The position numbers were made by a program, and so were the translations under genes. Shown here one piece after another: positions 7,889-16,738 of a DNA stretch of 16,849 nt. The stretch is from JBCBJX01 sp964342855 (lineage in GTDB: Bacteria; Pseudomonadota; Alphaproteobacteria; Caulobacterales; Parvularculaceae). The DNA lies in the NCBI GenBank assembly GCA_964342855.1, contig CAYFIB010000049.1:1-16849 (forward strand). The letters run 5' to 3'. The notes beneath the pieces are model-generated. The model did not search any database. It was not told the origin of the DNA and saw nothing but the letters and a program-made list of their open reading frames with translations. Position 1 is the stretch's first letter. Each line of letters starts with the position of its first letter.

Positions 7889-7920
7889 GCGCCCGCCTAG
7901 ACCCTAGGCGCGACGGGCGC
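7889..7920. repeat. Compound hairpin upstream of the NDUFA12 gene
   Basis: An inner perfect stem CGCCTAG-ACC-CTAGGCG spans 7894-7910. An alternative outer pairing joins GCGCCCG (7889-7895) to CGGGCGC (7914-7920), with a five-base bulge. It starts 47 bases after the HxlR stop and ends 37 bases before the next gene. It could end the regulator transcript, although no T-run follows, or it could be a leader structure. It includes CTAG twice, a tetranucleotide often rare in bacteria. Confidence 0.4.
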
Positions 7921-7957
7921 CATAGTCCGGCCCGTTTGCGGAGGGATGCTGCAGGGC

Positions 7958-8353
7958 ATGATCAAGAAACTGTTCGCCTGGTGGGACGGCGCCACGATCG
8001 GCGCGCTTTTCGATATTGCGAAAGGCGGCGTGAAGGTCGGCGAAGACGAGCAAGGCAACCAGTACTTCGAGGAGAAGGTCGCCAAGTCCGGCTCAGCCGA
8101 CGGCGTGAAGCGCCGCTGGGTGGTCTATCACGGCGTCGCGGAAGCCTCGCGCGTGCCGTCGGACTGGCATGGTTGGCTGCACCACACCTTCGAGGAACCG
8201 CCGACCACGACGCCCCTGAAGCGCCAGACCTTCGAGCAGGACCACCTGCCGAACATGACCGGCACGCCGCTCGCCTATCGTCCCAAGGGCTCCTTGTCCC
8301 GCGGCGGCGAAACCCCGAAACAGATTTACGACGCCTGGACGCCGGACGCGTAA
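7958..8353 (+). CDS. NADH:ubiquinone oxidoreductase accessory subunit, NDUFA12 family
   Basis: This 131-residue protein is the alphaproteobacterial homologue of the mitochondrial complex I subunit NDUFA12 (17.2 kDa, B17.2). It begins MIKKLFAWWDGATIGALFDI, followed by GNQYFEEK, KRRWVVYHG and ASRVPSDWHGWLHHT, the hallmark of the family. The C-terminus has PNMTGTPLAYRPKGS. It is expected on the cytoplasmic side of respiratory complex I, where it aids assembly or stability and is not catalytic. The ATG at 7946 would add four residues but directly touches the GGAGGG ribosome site at 7940-7945, so I prefer 7958, although the spacing is then rather long. mlaD follows after 30 bases on the same strand. 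The core complex I genes are not in the window. Confidence 0.93.
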   Translation: MIKKLFAWWDGATIGALFDIAKGGVKVGEDEQGNQYFEEKVAKSGSADGVKRRWVVYHGVAEASRVPSDWHGWLHHTFEEPPTTTPLKRQTFEQDHLPNMTGTPLAYRPKGSLSRGGETPKQIYDAWTPDA

Positions 8354-8383
8354 CGCGCCGCCCACAACGGAAGACACCGGACG

Positions 8384-8836
8384 ATGAAACACAGCCTCTT
8401 TGAAACCGCGGTCGGCGCTCTGGTTCTCGCCGTCGCCGCCCTTTTCTTCCTCTACGGCGCGCAGAAAAGCGACTTTTCCGGCGGCGGCGGATACACGCTC
8501 AACGCCAAGTTCGGCCGCATCGACGGCCTCGCGACGGGGGCGGACGTGCGTCTCGCCGGCGTGAAAATCGGCTCGGTCGCCCGGCAGCGCCTCGACACGA
8601 CGACGTATGAAGCGGCGGTTGAGTTCACCATCACGTCGGACATCCAGATCCCGGAAGACAGCGTCGCCAAAGTGACCCTCGACGGTCTTCTTGGCGGCTC
8701 CTACGTCTCCATCGAGCCGGGCGGGTCGGACATCTATCTTGCGGACGGCGAAAGCTTCACGATCACGCAGGGCTCCGTCGATCTCATCGGCCTCGCCTCG
8801 CGCGCGGTCATGGGCGGTCCGGGTTCGGACGAATAA
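8384..8836 (+). CDS. mlaD: MCE-domain lipid transport protein MlaD
   Basis: This 150-residue protein is the periplasmic MCE subunit of the Mla system, which moves phospholipid between inner and outer membranes. It has one membrane helix at about residues 7-26 and one MCE domain from about 36 to 115 (YTLNAKFGRIDGLATGADVR, then VRLAGVKIGSV, then LDGLLGGSYVSIEPGG). The helical C-terminus, ITQGSVDLIGLASRAVMG, should form the central pore of the hexamer. The length fits MlaD, which is shorter than other MCE proteins. The partners MlaE, MlaF and MlaB are not nearby, so they must be encoded elsewhere. A GGAAG lies ten bases before the ATG. It is probably co-transcribed with the NDUFA12 gene and the DUF2155 gene. 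Confidence 0.93.
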   Translation: MKHSLFETAVGALVLAVAALFFLYGAQKSDFSGGGGYTLNAKFGRIDGLATGADVRLAGVKIGSVARQRLDTTTYEAAVEFTITSDIQIPEDSVAKVTLDGLLGGSYVSIEPGGSDIYLADGESFTITQGSVDLIGLASRAVMGGPGSDE

Positions 8837-8863
8837 GGGCGGGGGCCCTTGTCAGGAGGCGTC

Positions 8864-9556
8864 ATGCGCTCGTTTCTCGTAACTTCGGCGGCGGTATCGG
8901 TCTTCGTCGGCGCCGCCTTCGCGCAGGACGCCGCGCCGGAGCTGCGCGACCTGAGCGAGACCGCGCCGCAGGAGCTGGACGCGCTTTCGGGCGGGACGGA
9001 GCTCGATACGCTCACCGCCGAAGCGCCGCCGGTCGTCCGAGAGCCGATCTCCGTCACCCTGCGCGCCCTCGACAAGGTGATCGCGCGCTATGTGGATATC
9101 GTCGCCCCGATCAACGAGCCGGTGAAATTCGGCACGCTCGAGATCGTCGCGCGCACCTGCCACAAACGTCCGCCTGAAGAGTTTCCCGAGACGACGGCGT
9201 TTCTGGAGATCGGCGACTATGGGCTTGAGGGCGCGGCGCGCACGCCGGCCGAAGCCGCCGCTGAAGAAGACGCGCCGGAGCTCATCGCCGAGGCGGTGGA
9301 TCTCGACGCGCCGTCGGACGAGGGCGCCGCAGACGGTTACCCCGAAGGTTTCGACCCCGCCGCCGTGCCGCCGGGCCCGGGCGGCGAGCGGGTCTTCACC
9401 GGCTGGATGTTCGCCTCCAACCCGGCGCTCAATCCGCTCGCGCACCCCGTCTACGATGTCTGGGTGATCGACTGCGCCTCGCGCGTCGTGGAGCCGGAGC
9501 CTCAGCCCGAGACGGACGGCGAGGCGAGCGACAGCACGGCCTCCGCATCGCGGTGA
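8864..9556 (+). CDS. Secreted DUF2155 domain protein with an acidic insertion
   Basis: This 230-residue protein belongs to DUF2155, an alphaproteobacterial exported family without a known function. The ATG at 8864 has AGGAGG four bases upstream. A signal peptide covers residues 1-20, with likely cleavage at AFA|QD. The DUF2155 core begins near residue 62, with ARTCHKRPPEE around Cys99. It ends with FTGWMFASNPALNPLAHPVYDVWVIDC, where Cys204 is the likely disulfide partner. Between TTAFLEI and RVFTGWM lies an unusual run of about 58 residues (117-174), rich in Ala, Glu, Asp and Pro. Family members as I recall them have only a short link here. The last 18 codons overlap the aat gene on the opposite strand. 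Function is not inferred. Confidence 0.88.
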   Translation: MRSFLVTSAAVSVFVGAAFAQDAAPELRDLSETAPQELDALSGGTELDTLTAEAPPVVREPISVTLRALDKVIARYVDIVAPINEPVKFGTLEIVARTCHKRPPEEFPETTAFLEIGDYGLEGAARTPAEAAAEEDAPELIAEAVDLDAPSDEGAADGYPEGFDPAAVPPGPGGERVFTGWMFASNPALNPLAHPVYDVWVIDCASRVVEPEPQPETDGEASDSTASASR

Positions 9557-10176
9557 TCGATCGGCGCGTCTGAGAAAGACGCCGCCGTCGCGAGCGCCGC
9601 GTCGAGGCGCGCTTCATAGTCTTCCCGACTGATCTCGATCGCGCCCAGCCGCTCGATATGATCGTTCTGGAACTGCGCGTCGAGCAGCGCGAAGCCCGCC
9701 GCGTTCAGCCGCGCGACGAGGTGGACGAGGGCGACCTTCGAGGCGTCGGTCGCCCGCGAGAACATGCTCTCCCCGAAAAAACCGCCGTTGATGGCGATGC
9801 CGTAAAGCCCGCCGACGAGTTCTCCATCGCGTCGGCACTCGACCGAGTGCGCGACGCCGCGGGCGAACAGCTCGACGTACATTTCCTCGATCTGCGGGTT
9901 GATCCAGGTGTCCGGGCGCGTCGGCGTCGCCTCGGCGCAGGCGGCGATGACGGCGGGAAAGTCCGTATCGACCGTGACGTCGAACCCGGCCTTGCGGACG
10001 CTTTTACGCAGCGATTTCGAGATTTTAAGGCCGTCGAGGGGGAAAACGCCGCGTTCGTCCGGGCGCACCCAGACAAGGCTTTCGGCGTCGCGCGCGTTCG
10101 CCATGGGAAAGAAACCGAGCGTGTAGGCCCGGATGAGGTCCCCAGCGGTGATCGACGGCGCGTCGTCTCTCGGCAT
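9502..10176 (-). CDS. aat: Leucyl/phenylalanyl-tRNA--protein transferase
   Basis: This 224-residue enzyme transfers Leu or Phe from its tRNA to proteins with N-terminal Arg or Lys, marking them for the ClpS/ClpAP N-end rule route. Family features are ITAGDLIRAYTLGFFPMA near the start, VWVRPDERGVFPLDGLKISKSLRK, and TWINPQIEEMYVELFARGVAHSVE. They continue with GELVGGLYGIAINGGFFGES, MFSRATDASKVALVHLV, and GFALLDAQFQNDHIERLGA. The ATG at 10176 fits the usual N-terminus, although no strong ribosome site is visible before it. The 3' end overlaps the DUF2155 gene tail to tail by 55 bp, so the last residues (about 207-224) are constrained in both frames. A hairpin separates it from the pirin gene upstream. 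Confidence 0.95.
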   Translation of the reverse strand: MPRDDAPSITAGDLIRAYTLGFFPMANARDAESLVWVRPDERGVFPLDGLKISKSLRKSVRKAGFDVTVDTDFPAVIAACAEATPTRPDTWINPQIEEMYVELFARGVAHSVECRRDGELVGGLYGIAINGGFFGESMFSRATDASKVALVHLVARLNAAGFALLDAQFQNDHIERLGAIEISREDYEARLDAALATAASFSDAPIDHRDAEAVLSLASPSVSG

Positions 10177-10208
10177 GGAATGGAGGGTGCCCGAGTCCGC
10201 CGGGCGAG

Positions 10209-10239
10209 GGAAGCGCCGACCGCGCGGGGCGACGCTTCC
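10209..10239. terminator. Hairpin between pirin and aat
   Basis: GGAAGCG (10209-10215) pairs with CGCTTCC (10233-10239), and further pairing inside the 17-base loop is possible (CC with GG). It lies seven bases after the pirin stop and 32 bases before the aat start, so it may separate the two minus-strand transcripts. No T-tract follows, so a classical intrinsic terminator is not certain. Confidence 0.4.
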
Positions 10240-10245
10240 GAGAGG

Positions 10246-10941
10246 TCAGGCGAGATCGAAGACAAGGAATTCCGCGCCGTCTTCGGTCGCGAAGGCGAGG
10301 TCGCGCACGTCTTCGATGGCGGCGCCGTCGCCCGGCTCCAGCCGTTCGCCGTTGACGGTCAGGCTCCCGCGGGCGACCTGCACCCACGCGCCGCGGCCCG
10401 CCGCGATGGAGAGCGAGGCCGTCTCGCCCGGCGCGAGGACGGATGCGAAGACGTTCGCATCCTGATGGATCGTTACGGACCCCTCCCGACCATCGCGCGA
10501 GGCGACGAGGGCGAGGCGCCCGTCGCGGTCTTCGGCGAAGGACTTCTGCTCGTAACCGGGCGCGAGATCGCGCGCTTCCGGCAGGATCCAGATCTGCAGG
10601 AAATGCACGGGATCGGCTTTCGAGGCGTTGAACTCCGAGTGCGTGACGCCCGTTCCGGCGGTCATGCGTTGCACGTCGCCGGGGCGGATGACGGAGCCCG
10701 TGCCGAGGCTGTCCTTGTGCTCGAGCGCGCCGTCGAGGACGTAGGAAAGGATCTCCATGTCCTTATGCGGATGGGTTCCGAACCCCGCACCCGGCGCGAC
10801 GCGATCCTCGTTGATGACGCGCAGCGACCGGAAGCCCATATGCTTCGGATCGTGATACTGGCCGAAAGAGAAGCTGTGCCTGCTTTTCAGCCAGCCGAAA
10901 TCGGCGGGGCCGCGGGTCTCGGCTTTGCGGATGGTGATCAT
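10246..10941 (-). CDS. Pirin family protein (bicupin)
   Basis: This 231-residue protein has the two-cupin pirin layout. The N-terminal cupin keeps all four metal ligands in family positions: His57 and His59 (FGTHPHKDMEIL), His101 and Glu103 (GVTHSEFNAS). It should therefore bind iron or another metal. The opening segment HSFSFGQYHDPKHMGFRSLRV is typical of bacterial pirins of the YhaK/YhhW group. Some have quercetin 2,3-dioxygenase activity, and others act as redox-responsive partners. The ATG at 10941 is preceded by GGGAG six bases upstream. It follows the H-NOX signalling genes on the same strand after 115 bases, with two hairpins between, so co-transcription is possible but not required. 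Its specific role is unknown. Confidence 0.93.
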   Translation of the reverse strand: MITIRKAETRGPADFGWLKSRHSFSFGQYHDPKHMGFRSLRVINEDRVAPGAGFGTHPHKDMEILSYVLDGALEHKDSLGTGSVIRPGDVQRMTAGTGVTHSEFNASKADPVHFLQIWILPEARDLAPGYEQKSFAEDRDGRLALVASRDGREGSVTIHQDANVFASVLAPGETASLSIAAGRGAWVQVARGSLTVNGERLEPGDGAAIEDVRDLAFATEDGAEFLVFDLA

Positions 10942-10957
10942 GGCGTGTCTCCCGTTG

Positions 10958-10975
10958 GACGCGCGATGGCGCGTC
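10958..10975. repeat. Inverted repeat just upstream of the pirin gene
   Basis: GACGCGC and GCGCGTC form a perfect 7-bp stem around the four-base loop GATG. It lies 17 bases before the pirin start codon, directly upstream of its ribosome site on the minus strand. It could be an operator or an mRNA leader hairpin. Confidence 0.4.
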
Positions 10976-11035
10976 GTTGCAGGAGAGATGGCTCTGGGCG
11001 GCCCGTGCGGAAACCGCCGCGCCGGGGAACAGGGT

Positions 11036-11052
11036 GTTCTCGGTTAGAGAAC
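11036..11052. terminator. Hairpin after the receiver/kinase-like gene
   Basis: GTTCTC (11036-11041) pairs with GAGAAC (11047-11052) around GGTTA. It begins four bases after the stop codon of the upstream minus-strand gene, a position typical of transcript ends. No T-run follows, so termination strength is doubtful and readthrough into the pirin gene is possible. Confidence 0.4.
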
Positions 11053-11056
11053 GACC

Positions 11057-12206
<1,150 letters not shown>

Positions 12207-12223
<17 letters not shown>

Positions 12224-13580
12224 TTCCAGCCTCCGGTTTCGGTTTTGTGCAGGACGCAGAGTCGGCGAGGGGAAGTTCGATGAGGAAGGTCGTGTCGTAG
12301 CCTTCGACATCGATGAGCGAGAGTTTGCCGCCATGGCCGTTGACGATGGCGTCCTTGGCGAGCGCGAGCCCCTGTCCGGTGCCTTTGCCGACGGCCTTGG
12401 TCGTGAAAAACGGGTCGAAGATGCGCTCACGAATGGAATCCGGAATGCCGCCTCCGGTGTCGCTGATGAGAAGCCGGGCGCAGCACTCATCGCTCTCGGA
12501 TTTGACGCGGATGCGTCTGTTCGCACCGCCATGCTCTTCAATGGCGTCCGTCGCGTTGATGATGAGGTTGAGGAGCACCTGCTGGAGCTGTCCCTTGCGC
12601 CCGGCGATGTGCTTCAGGTGCGCGTCGAGCTCCAGAACCACTTCGGCGGCGTTTTTCGTCACGCCCTTGGAGATTTTGGCGACGTTTCTGATGATCTCGT
12701 TGAGGTCGACCTGATCGTCCGGGCCGGTGCCGGGATGCGCGAATTCCTTCATCAGAAGGACGATGTCGCGCACCTGCTTCACGCCGTCATGGCTTTCTTC
12801 CAGCGCCGCAGCGATTTCGGTGATCAGCGTTTCCAATCGGATTTTTTTGTTGAAGTCGTCGATATCGTCGATGAACCCGGCGTATTTCGGATCGTCCGCC
12901 ACCGCCTCGCGCAGGGCTTCATAGCGGACATAGGACTGCTGGATCTGCGCCAGCGCCTCGCCGAGATAACCGAGATTGTCGCCGACATACTGGATCGGCG
13001 TGTTGATCTCGTGGGCGACGCCAGCGGAGAGGGCGCCGATGGCTTCCAGCCGCCGCGCTTCGTCGACCTGCTGCTCCATGTTGCGACGTTCTGAATCGGC
13101 GCGATGGCGGTCTGAAGCGTCGTGGACGAACAGAAGATAAGTCTCTTCGGACTCCAGCGGACCGTGATAGCCGCGGATATCGGCGACGAAGGCGTCCGTT
13201 CCCGCCGGGCGCACGACATAATCGACGAATGAGAAATAGCCGGATCGAACCCCTCTGAGGGCGGAGGAAAGCCCCGGAAAAAAGCGATCGACCTCAACGC
13301 CTGCGATATTGTCGAGGCTGAGTTTCAGCTGTTTGGACGCCGCTCGGTTGCAGGTCCGCACTTTCATGGAGGGCGAAATGACGAAGATGCCGTCCGGCGC
13401 CACACGCATGATCTCGGAAATGAGCGCGGCGATCTTCTTCGTTTTCACGTAGGATCGATCGAGCTCGTGCGACTTATCGAACAGCTCGCGGCTCTTGGCT
13501 TCAAGCAGACGTTCGGCTTCGCGACGCGAGGCTTTTTCGCGCGCGGCGATCGCCTTGTAGGTTTCGATGGGCCGCGTCAC
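12207..13580 (-). CDS. PAS-domain sensor histidine kinase linked to H-NOX
   Basis: This 457-residue soluble kinase starts at a GTG (13580) that overlaps the H-NOX stop as GTGA. There are no membrane segments, so it should be cytoplasmic and take its signal from a partner. Residues about 12-48 are a charged coiled coil (EKASRREAERLLEAKSRELF). A PAS-like domain follows at about 52-155 (VAPDGIFVISPSMKVRTCNR). The H-box ALSAGVAHEINTPIQYV has phospho-accepting His190. An unusually long stretch of about 75 residues separates it from the second dimerisation helix (GVKQVRDIVLLMKEFA). The ATPase domain has the N-box around Asn342 (LINATDAI), G1 DTGGGIP at 374-380, the F-box DPFFTTK, and G2 GKGTGQGLALA. 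It should phosphorylate the downstream receiver. It is the positional equivalent of HnoK. Confidence 0.9.
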
Positions 13581-14125
13581 TTGGCCTCTCGGATGATGTC
13601 GAACTGAATGATCGAGCCCGGCTCTTCGGAAATCACGGCCCGGTCGATCCGACCTTTTTCGCCGTAGAAATCGAGGCAGCCCTGGATAAGCCCCTCGCAC
13701 AGATCGCCGAAATGGCGGCTGGAGCGGTAGATGATCTGAAGATGCGTGTCCGTACGGACCGGAAATTCGAAACGCGGCAATTCGGCGTCGGCGTGCAGCT
13801 TACGCACCTCGCCGTGGATCACGTCCTCAACGTGGACAAGAAACGAGAAGGCGTCTTCGACCCCCTCGAAGAACTCCGGATACATATCGTTGAAGCGCGC
13901 GAAGAGGTGACGGCCATAGGCCTTCATGAGGTCGGGAATGGAGAGCCCGGATTTGTCCGAGAAGGAGGTGACCAGCGCGCCGATCTCGCAGGCGGGATAC
14001 GTGCCGGTCGCCGTATAGACGCCCTTGGAGGGGACCTTCGAGGCCTCGATCGATTCCTGCAGAAAGACCGGATCGAAGCTCTCTTCGACGAAGTCGAACA
14101 ATTCGGTGAAAACGACGCCCTTCAT
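13577..14125 (-). CDS. H-NOX (HNOB) haem-binding gas sensor
   Basis: This 182-residue stand-alone H-NOX protein should bind haem and sense nitric oxide. The proximal haem ligand is His104 in FLVHVEDVIHGEVRKL. The haem propionate-binding motif Tyr-x-Ser-x-Arg is Tyr133, Ser135 and Arg137 (YRSSR), and the conserved proline that bends the haem is Pro117. The N-terminus MKGVVF is typical. The distal tyrosine that allows stable oxygen binding in the Caldanaerobacter (Thermoanaerobacter) protein aligns with Leu142 here, and its Asn74 with Leu74. This predicts a non-polar pocket selective for NO over oxygen. The length matches bacterial single-domain H-NOX proteins. Its stop overlaps the kinase start by four bases, so kinase control is the likely role. 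A GGGGGA ribosome site precedes the ATG and is partly within an inverted repeat. Confidence 0.93.
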   Translation of the reverse strand: MKGVVFTELFDFVEESFDPVFLQESIEASKVPSKGVYTATGTYPACEIGALVTSFSDKSGLSIPDLMKAYGRHLFARFNDMYPEFFEGVEDAFSFLVHVEDVIHGEVRKLHADAELPRFEFPVRTDTHLQIIYRSSRHFGDLCEGLIQGCLDFYGEKGRIDRAVISEEPGSIIQFDIIREAK

Positions 14126-14133
14126 GGCTCATC

Positions 14134-14151
14134 CCCCGTGGCGAAACGGGG
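14134..14151. promoter_or_regulatory. Inverted repeat over the H-NOX ribosome-binding region
   Basis: CCCCGT (14134-14139) and ACGGGG (14146-14151) are perfect arms around a six-base loop. The arm nearer the gene contains the G-run that would serve as the H-NOX ribosome site on the minus strand. The folded leader could therefore hide that site, or the repeat could be a protein-binding site. Both are inferences. Confidence 0.4.
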
Positions 14152-14192
14152 AATGACTAACCAACAGACGTTGTTTTTTTGTTAGAGCCGGA

Positions 14193-14222
14193 GGTTAACC
14201 GGCGTTCACCCTGAAGGGCGGG

Positions 14223-14228
<6 letters not shown>
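14193..14228. repeat. Paired GGTTAACC palindromes between accC and the H-NOX gene
   Basis: The 8-base palindrome GGTTAACC occurs at 14193-14200 and 14221-14228, 28 bases apart. The second copy is the centre of a 14-base perfect palindrome, GCGGGTTAACCCGC (14218-14231), which contains the accC stop codon. The first lies in the loop region of a small GCCGG/CCGGC hairpin (14187-14203). Next to it on the H-NOX side is a run of seven T (plus strand) in an AT-rich patch. The spacing and position upstream of H-NOX suggest an operator or a terminator-promoter region, but I recognise no known site. Confidence 0.4.
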
Positions 14229-15578
<1,350 letters not shown>

Positions 15579-15603
15579 GGGTCGTCCCTCGCGCGATCCG
15601 CCG

Positions 15604-16092
15604 TCAGCTGAGGATAAGCAGCGCTTCGCCGAATTCGACCGGCTGCGCGTCGCTGACGAAAATCTGCGACACCACGCCGGCCTTCGGCGCGGTGATCGGG
15701 TTCATGGTCTTCATCGCTTCGACGATGAGGAGGGTCTGGCCTTCCTTCACCTTGTCGCCGACGTCCACGAACGCTTTGGCGCCCGGCGACGGCGACCGAT
15801 AGGCGGTGCCGACCATGGGCGATTTGACCGCGCCCGGATGATCGGACGGGCTGGCGGCGGCCTGCGGCGCGGGCGTTTCCGGCGCGGGAGCGGAGGCGAT
15901 CGGCGCGGCGGCGGGCGCCGCAGCGGCGGCGACGACCGTCGGCGCGACAGTCGCCGTGCGCGCGACGCGCAGACGGATGTCCTCGCGCTCCAGCTCAATT
16001 TCGGACAGGTCCGTCTGGGTGAGAATTTCAGCAAGCTCGCGCACGAGGGCGGCTTCGCCAGTGGAGTCGGTTTTTTTGTCGTTGTGGCTCAT
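15604..16092 (-). CDS. accB: Acetyl-CoA carboxylase biotin carboxyl carrier protein
   Basis: This 162-residue protein carries the biotin that shuttles carboxyl groups between AccC and the carboxyltransferase. The biotin-bearing lysine is Lys128 in the motif EAMKTMN. The C-terminal biotinyl domain starts near residue 89 with KSPMVGTAYRSPSPGAKAFV, which includes the protruding thumb typical of true AccB. Residues 1-46 are the N-terminal helical domain (LVRELAEILTQTDLSEIELE). A long Ala/Pro-rich flexible linker covers about 47-84. The start is the ATG at 16092, with only a weak GGGG ribosome site. It lies between aroQ, 42 bases upstream, and accC, 25 bases downstream, on the same strand. Confidence 0.97.
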   Translation of the reverse strand: MSHNDKKTDSTGEAALVRELAEILTQTDLSEIELEREDIRLRVARTATVAPTVVAAAAAPAAAPIASAPAPETPAPQAAASPSDHPGAVKSPMVGTAYRSPSPGAKAFVDVGDKVKEGQTLLIVEAMKTMNPITAPKAGVVSQIFVSDAQPVEFGEALLILS

Positions 16093-16134
16093 GCGCCCCG
16101 ATCCGAATGCGACTGGTTCAATGATCTTAAGGGG

Positions 16135-16587
16135 TTATCGGCTTGCGCGGGCCGCCGCAAGGGTTTGCGCCGCTTGAAGAGCAAGGAGGTAACCCGTTGA
16201 TCCGAAACCGCAGATGACCCCGTCCACAACCGGCGAGACATGGCTTGTGCGCCGAAACGCTTCGCGCGCGTGCACGTTGGAGAGGTGGACTTCGATCTTC
16301 GGGATCGAGACGGCGGCGAGCGCGTCCCGCAGCGCGATGGAGGTGTGGGTGTAGGCGGCCGGATTGATGATGAGCGCGGTCGCCTCGCGCGCCGCCTGCA
16401 CCAGATCGACAAGGCCGCCTTCGGCGTTCGTCTGGGCGAACCGGATGCTCCAGCCCATGGCGTCCGCGGCGGCGCGGCACGCCGCCTCGATATCGGCGAG
16501 GGTCTCGGCGCCGTAAATCTCCGGCTCGCGCGTTCCCAACAGGTTGAGGTTCGGGCCGTTCAGGATATGGCAGACGGGGGCGGTCAC
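16135..16587 (-). CDS. aroQ: Type II 3-dehydroquinate dehydratase
   Basis: This 150-residue enzyme converts 3-dehydroquinate to 3-dehydroshikimate in the shikimate route to aromatic amino acids. Type II signatures are complete: NGPNLNLLGTREPEIYG, with loop Arg20 and catalytic Tyr25; FAQTNAEG; INPAAYTHTSIALRDAL, with Asn75 and His81; and EVHLSNVHAREAFR, with catalytic His101 and Arg112. The length is that of the dodecameric type II enzymes. The start is a GTG at 16587, preceded by GGAG seven bases upstream. An ATG at 16600 is in another frame and would not give this protein. It heads the aroQ-accB-accC cluster, a common alphaproteobacterial arrangement, and is divergent from thiS. Confidence 0.97.
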   Translation of the reverse strand: MTAPVCHILNGPNLNLLGTREPEIYGAETLADIEAACRAAADAMGWSIRFAQTNAEGGLVDLVQAAREATALIINPAAYTHTSIALRDALAAVSIPKIEVHLSNVHAREAFRRTSHVSPVVDGVICGFGSTGYLLALQAAQTLAAARASR

Positions 16588-16616
16588 CGCAGGGCTCCAT
16601 GGTCGCGGCGCGCTGT

Positions 16617-16638
16617 CGGCGGGTTGTGAACCCCGCCG
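16617..16638. repeat. Inverted repeat in the aroQ-thiS divergent region
   Basis: CGGCGGG (16617-16623) pairs with CCCGCCG (16632-16638) around eight bases. A shifted pairing, GGGTT with AACCC around GTG, is also possible. It lies 29 bases upstream of the aroQ start and about 100 bases upstream of thiS. It could be an operator for the aroQ operon or part of the thiS leader. It does not resemble a TPP riboswitch. Confidence 0.35.
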
Positions 16639-16692
16639 GCGCGCGCCAGATGAAGGCCCATGCTAGCGGGAGAGCCCCGCCATGTCGTTAAA

Positions 16693-16715
16693 CGCCGGAA
16701 ACGGCGGAAAACGCC
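16693..16715 (+). promoter_or_regulatory. Alternative hairpins in the thiS leader
   Basis: CGCCG-GAAA-CGGCG (16693-16706) forms a five-base-pair stem with a GNRA tetraloop. Its 3' arm can pair instead with the next segment as GGCG-GAAAA-CGCC (16703-16715). The two folds exclude one another. They lie 23 bases before the thiS start codon and end ten bases before its GAGGAGG ribosome site. A regulatory role is a guess. Confidence 0.3.
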
Positions 16716-16738
16716 CGCGGAGACGAGGAGGCCCCGAT

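Noticed and set aside
12224..12541. Upstream extension of the receiver/kinase-like gene to a longer start
   Set aside because: The extra 106 residues lie entirely within the kinase gene in another frame. The ATG at 12223 has a good ribosome site and begins exactly at the receiver domain.
13581..13700. Upstream extension of the kinase gene
   Set aside because: The added 40 residues overlap the H-NOX coding end in a different frame. The GTGA overlap gives a natural coupled start at 13580.
14159..14181. Intrinsic terminator on the plus strand (CAAC-AGAC-GTTG stem followed by seven T)
   Set aside because: The stem has only four weak base pairs, and no plus-strand gene lies upstream. The T-run is better seen as an AT-rich patch before H-NOX.
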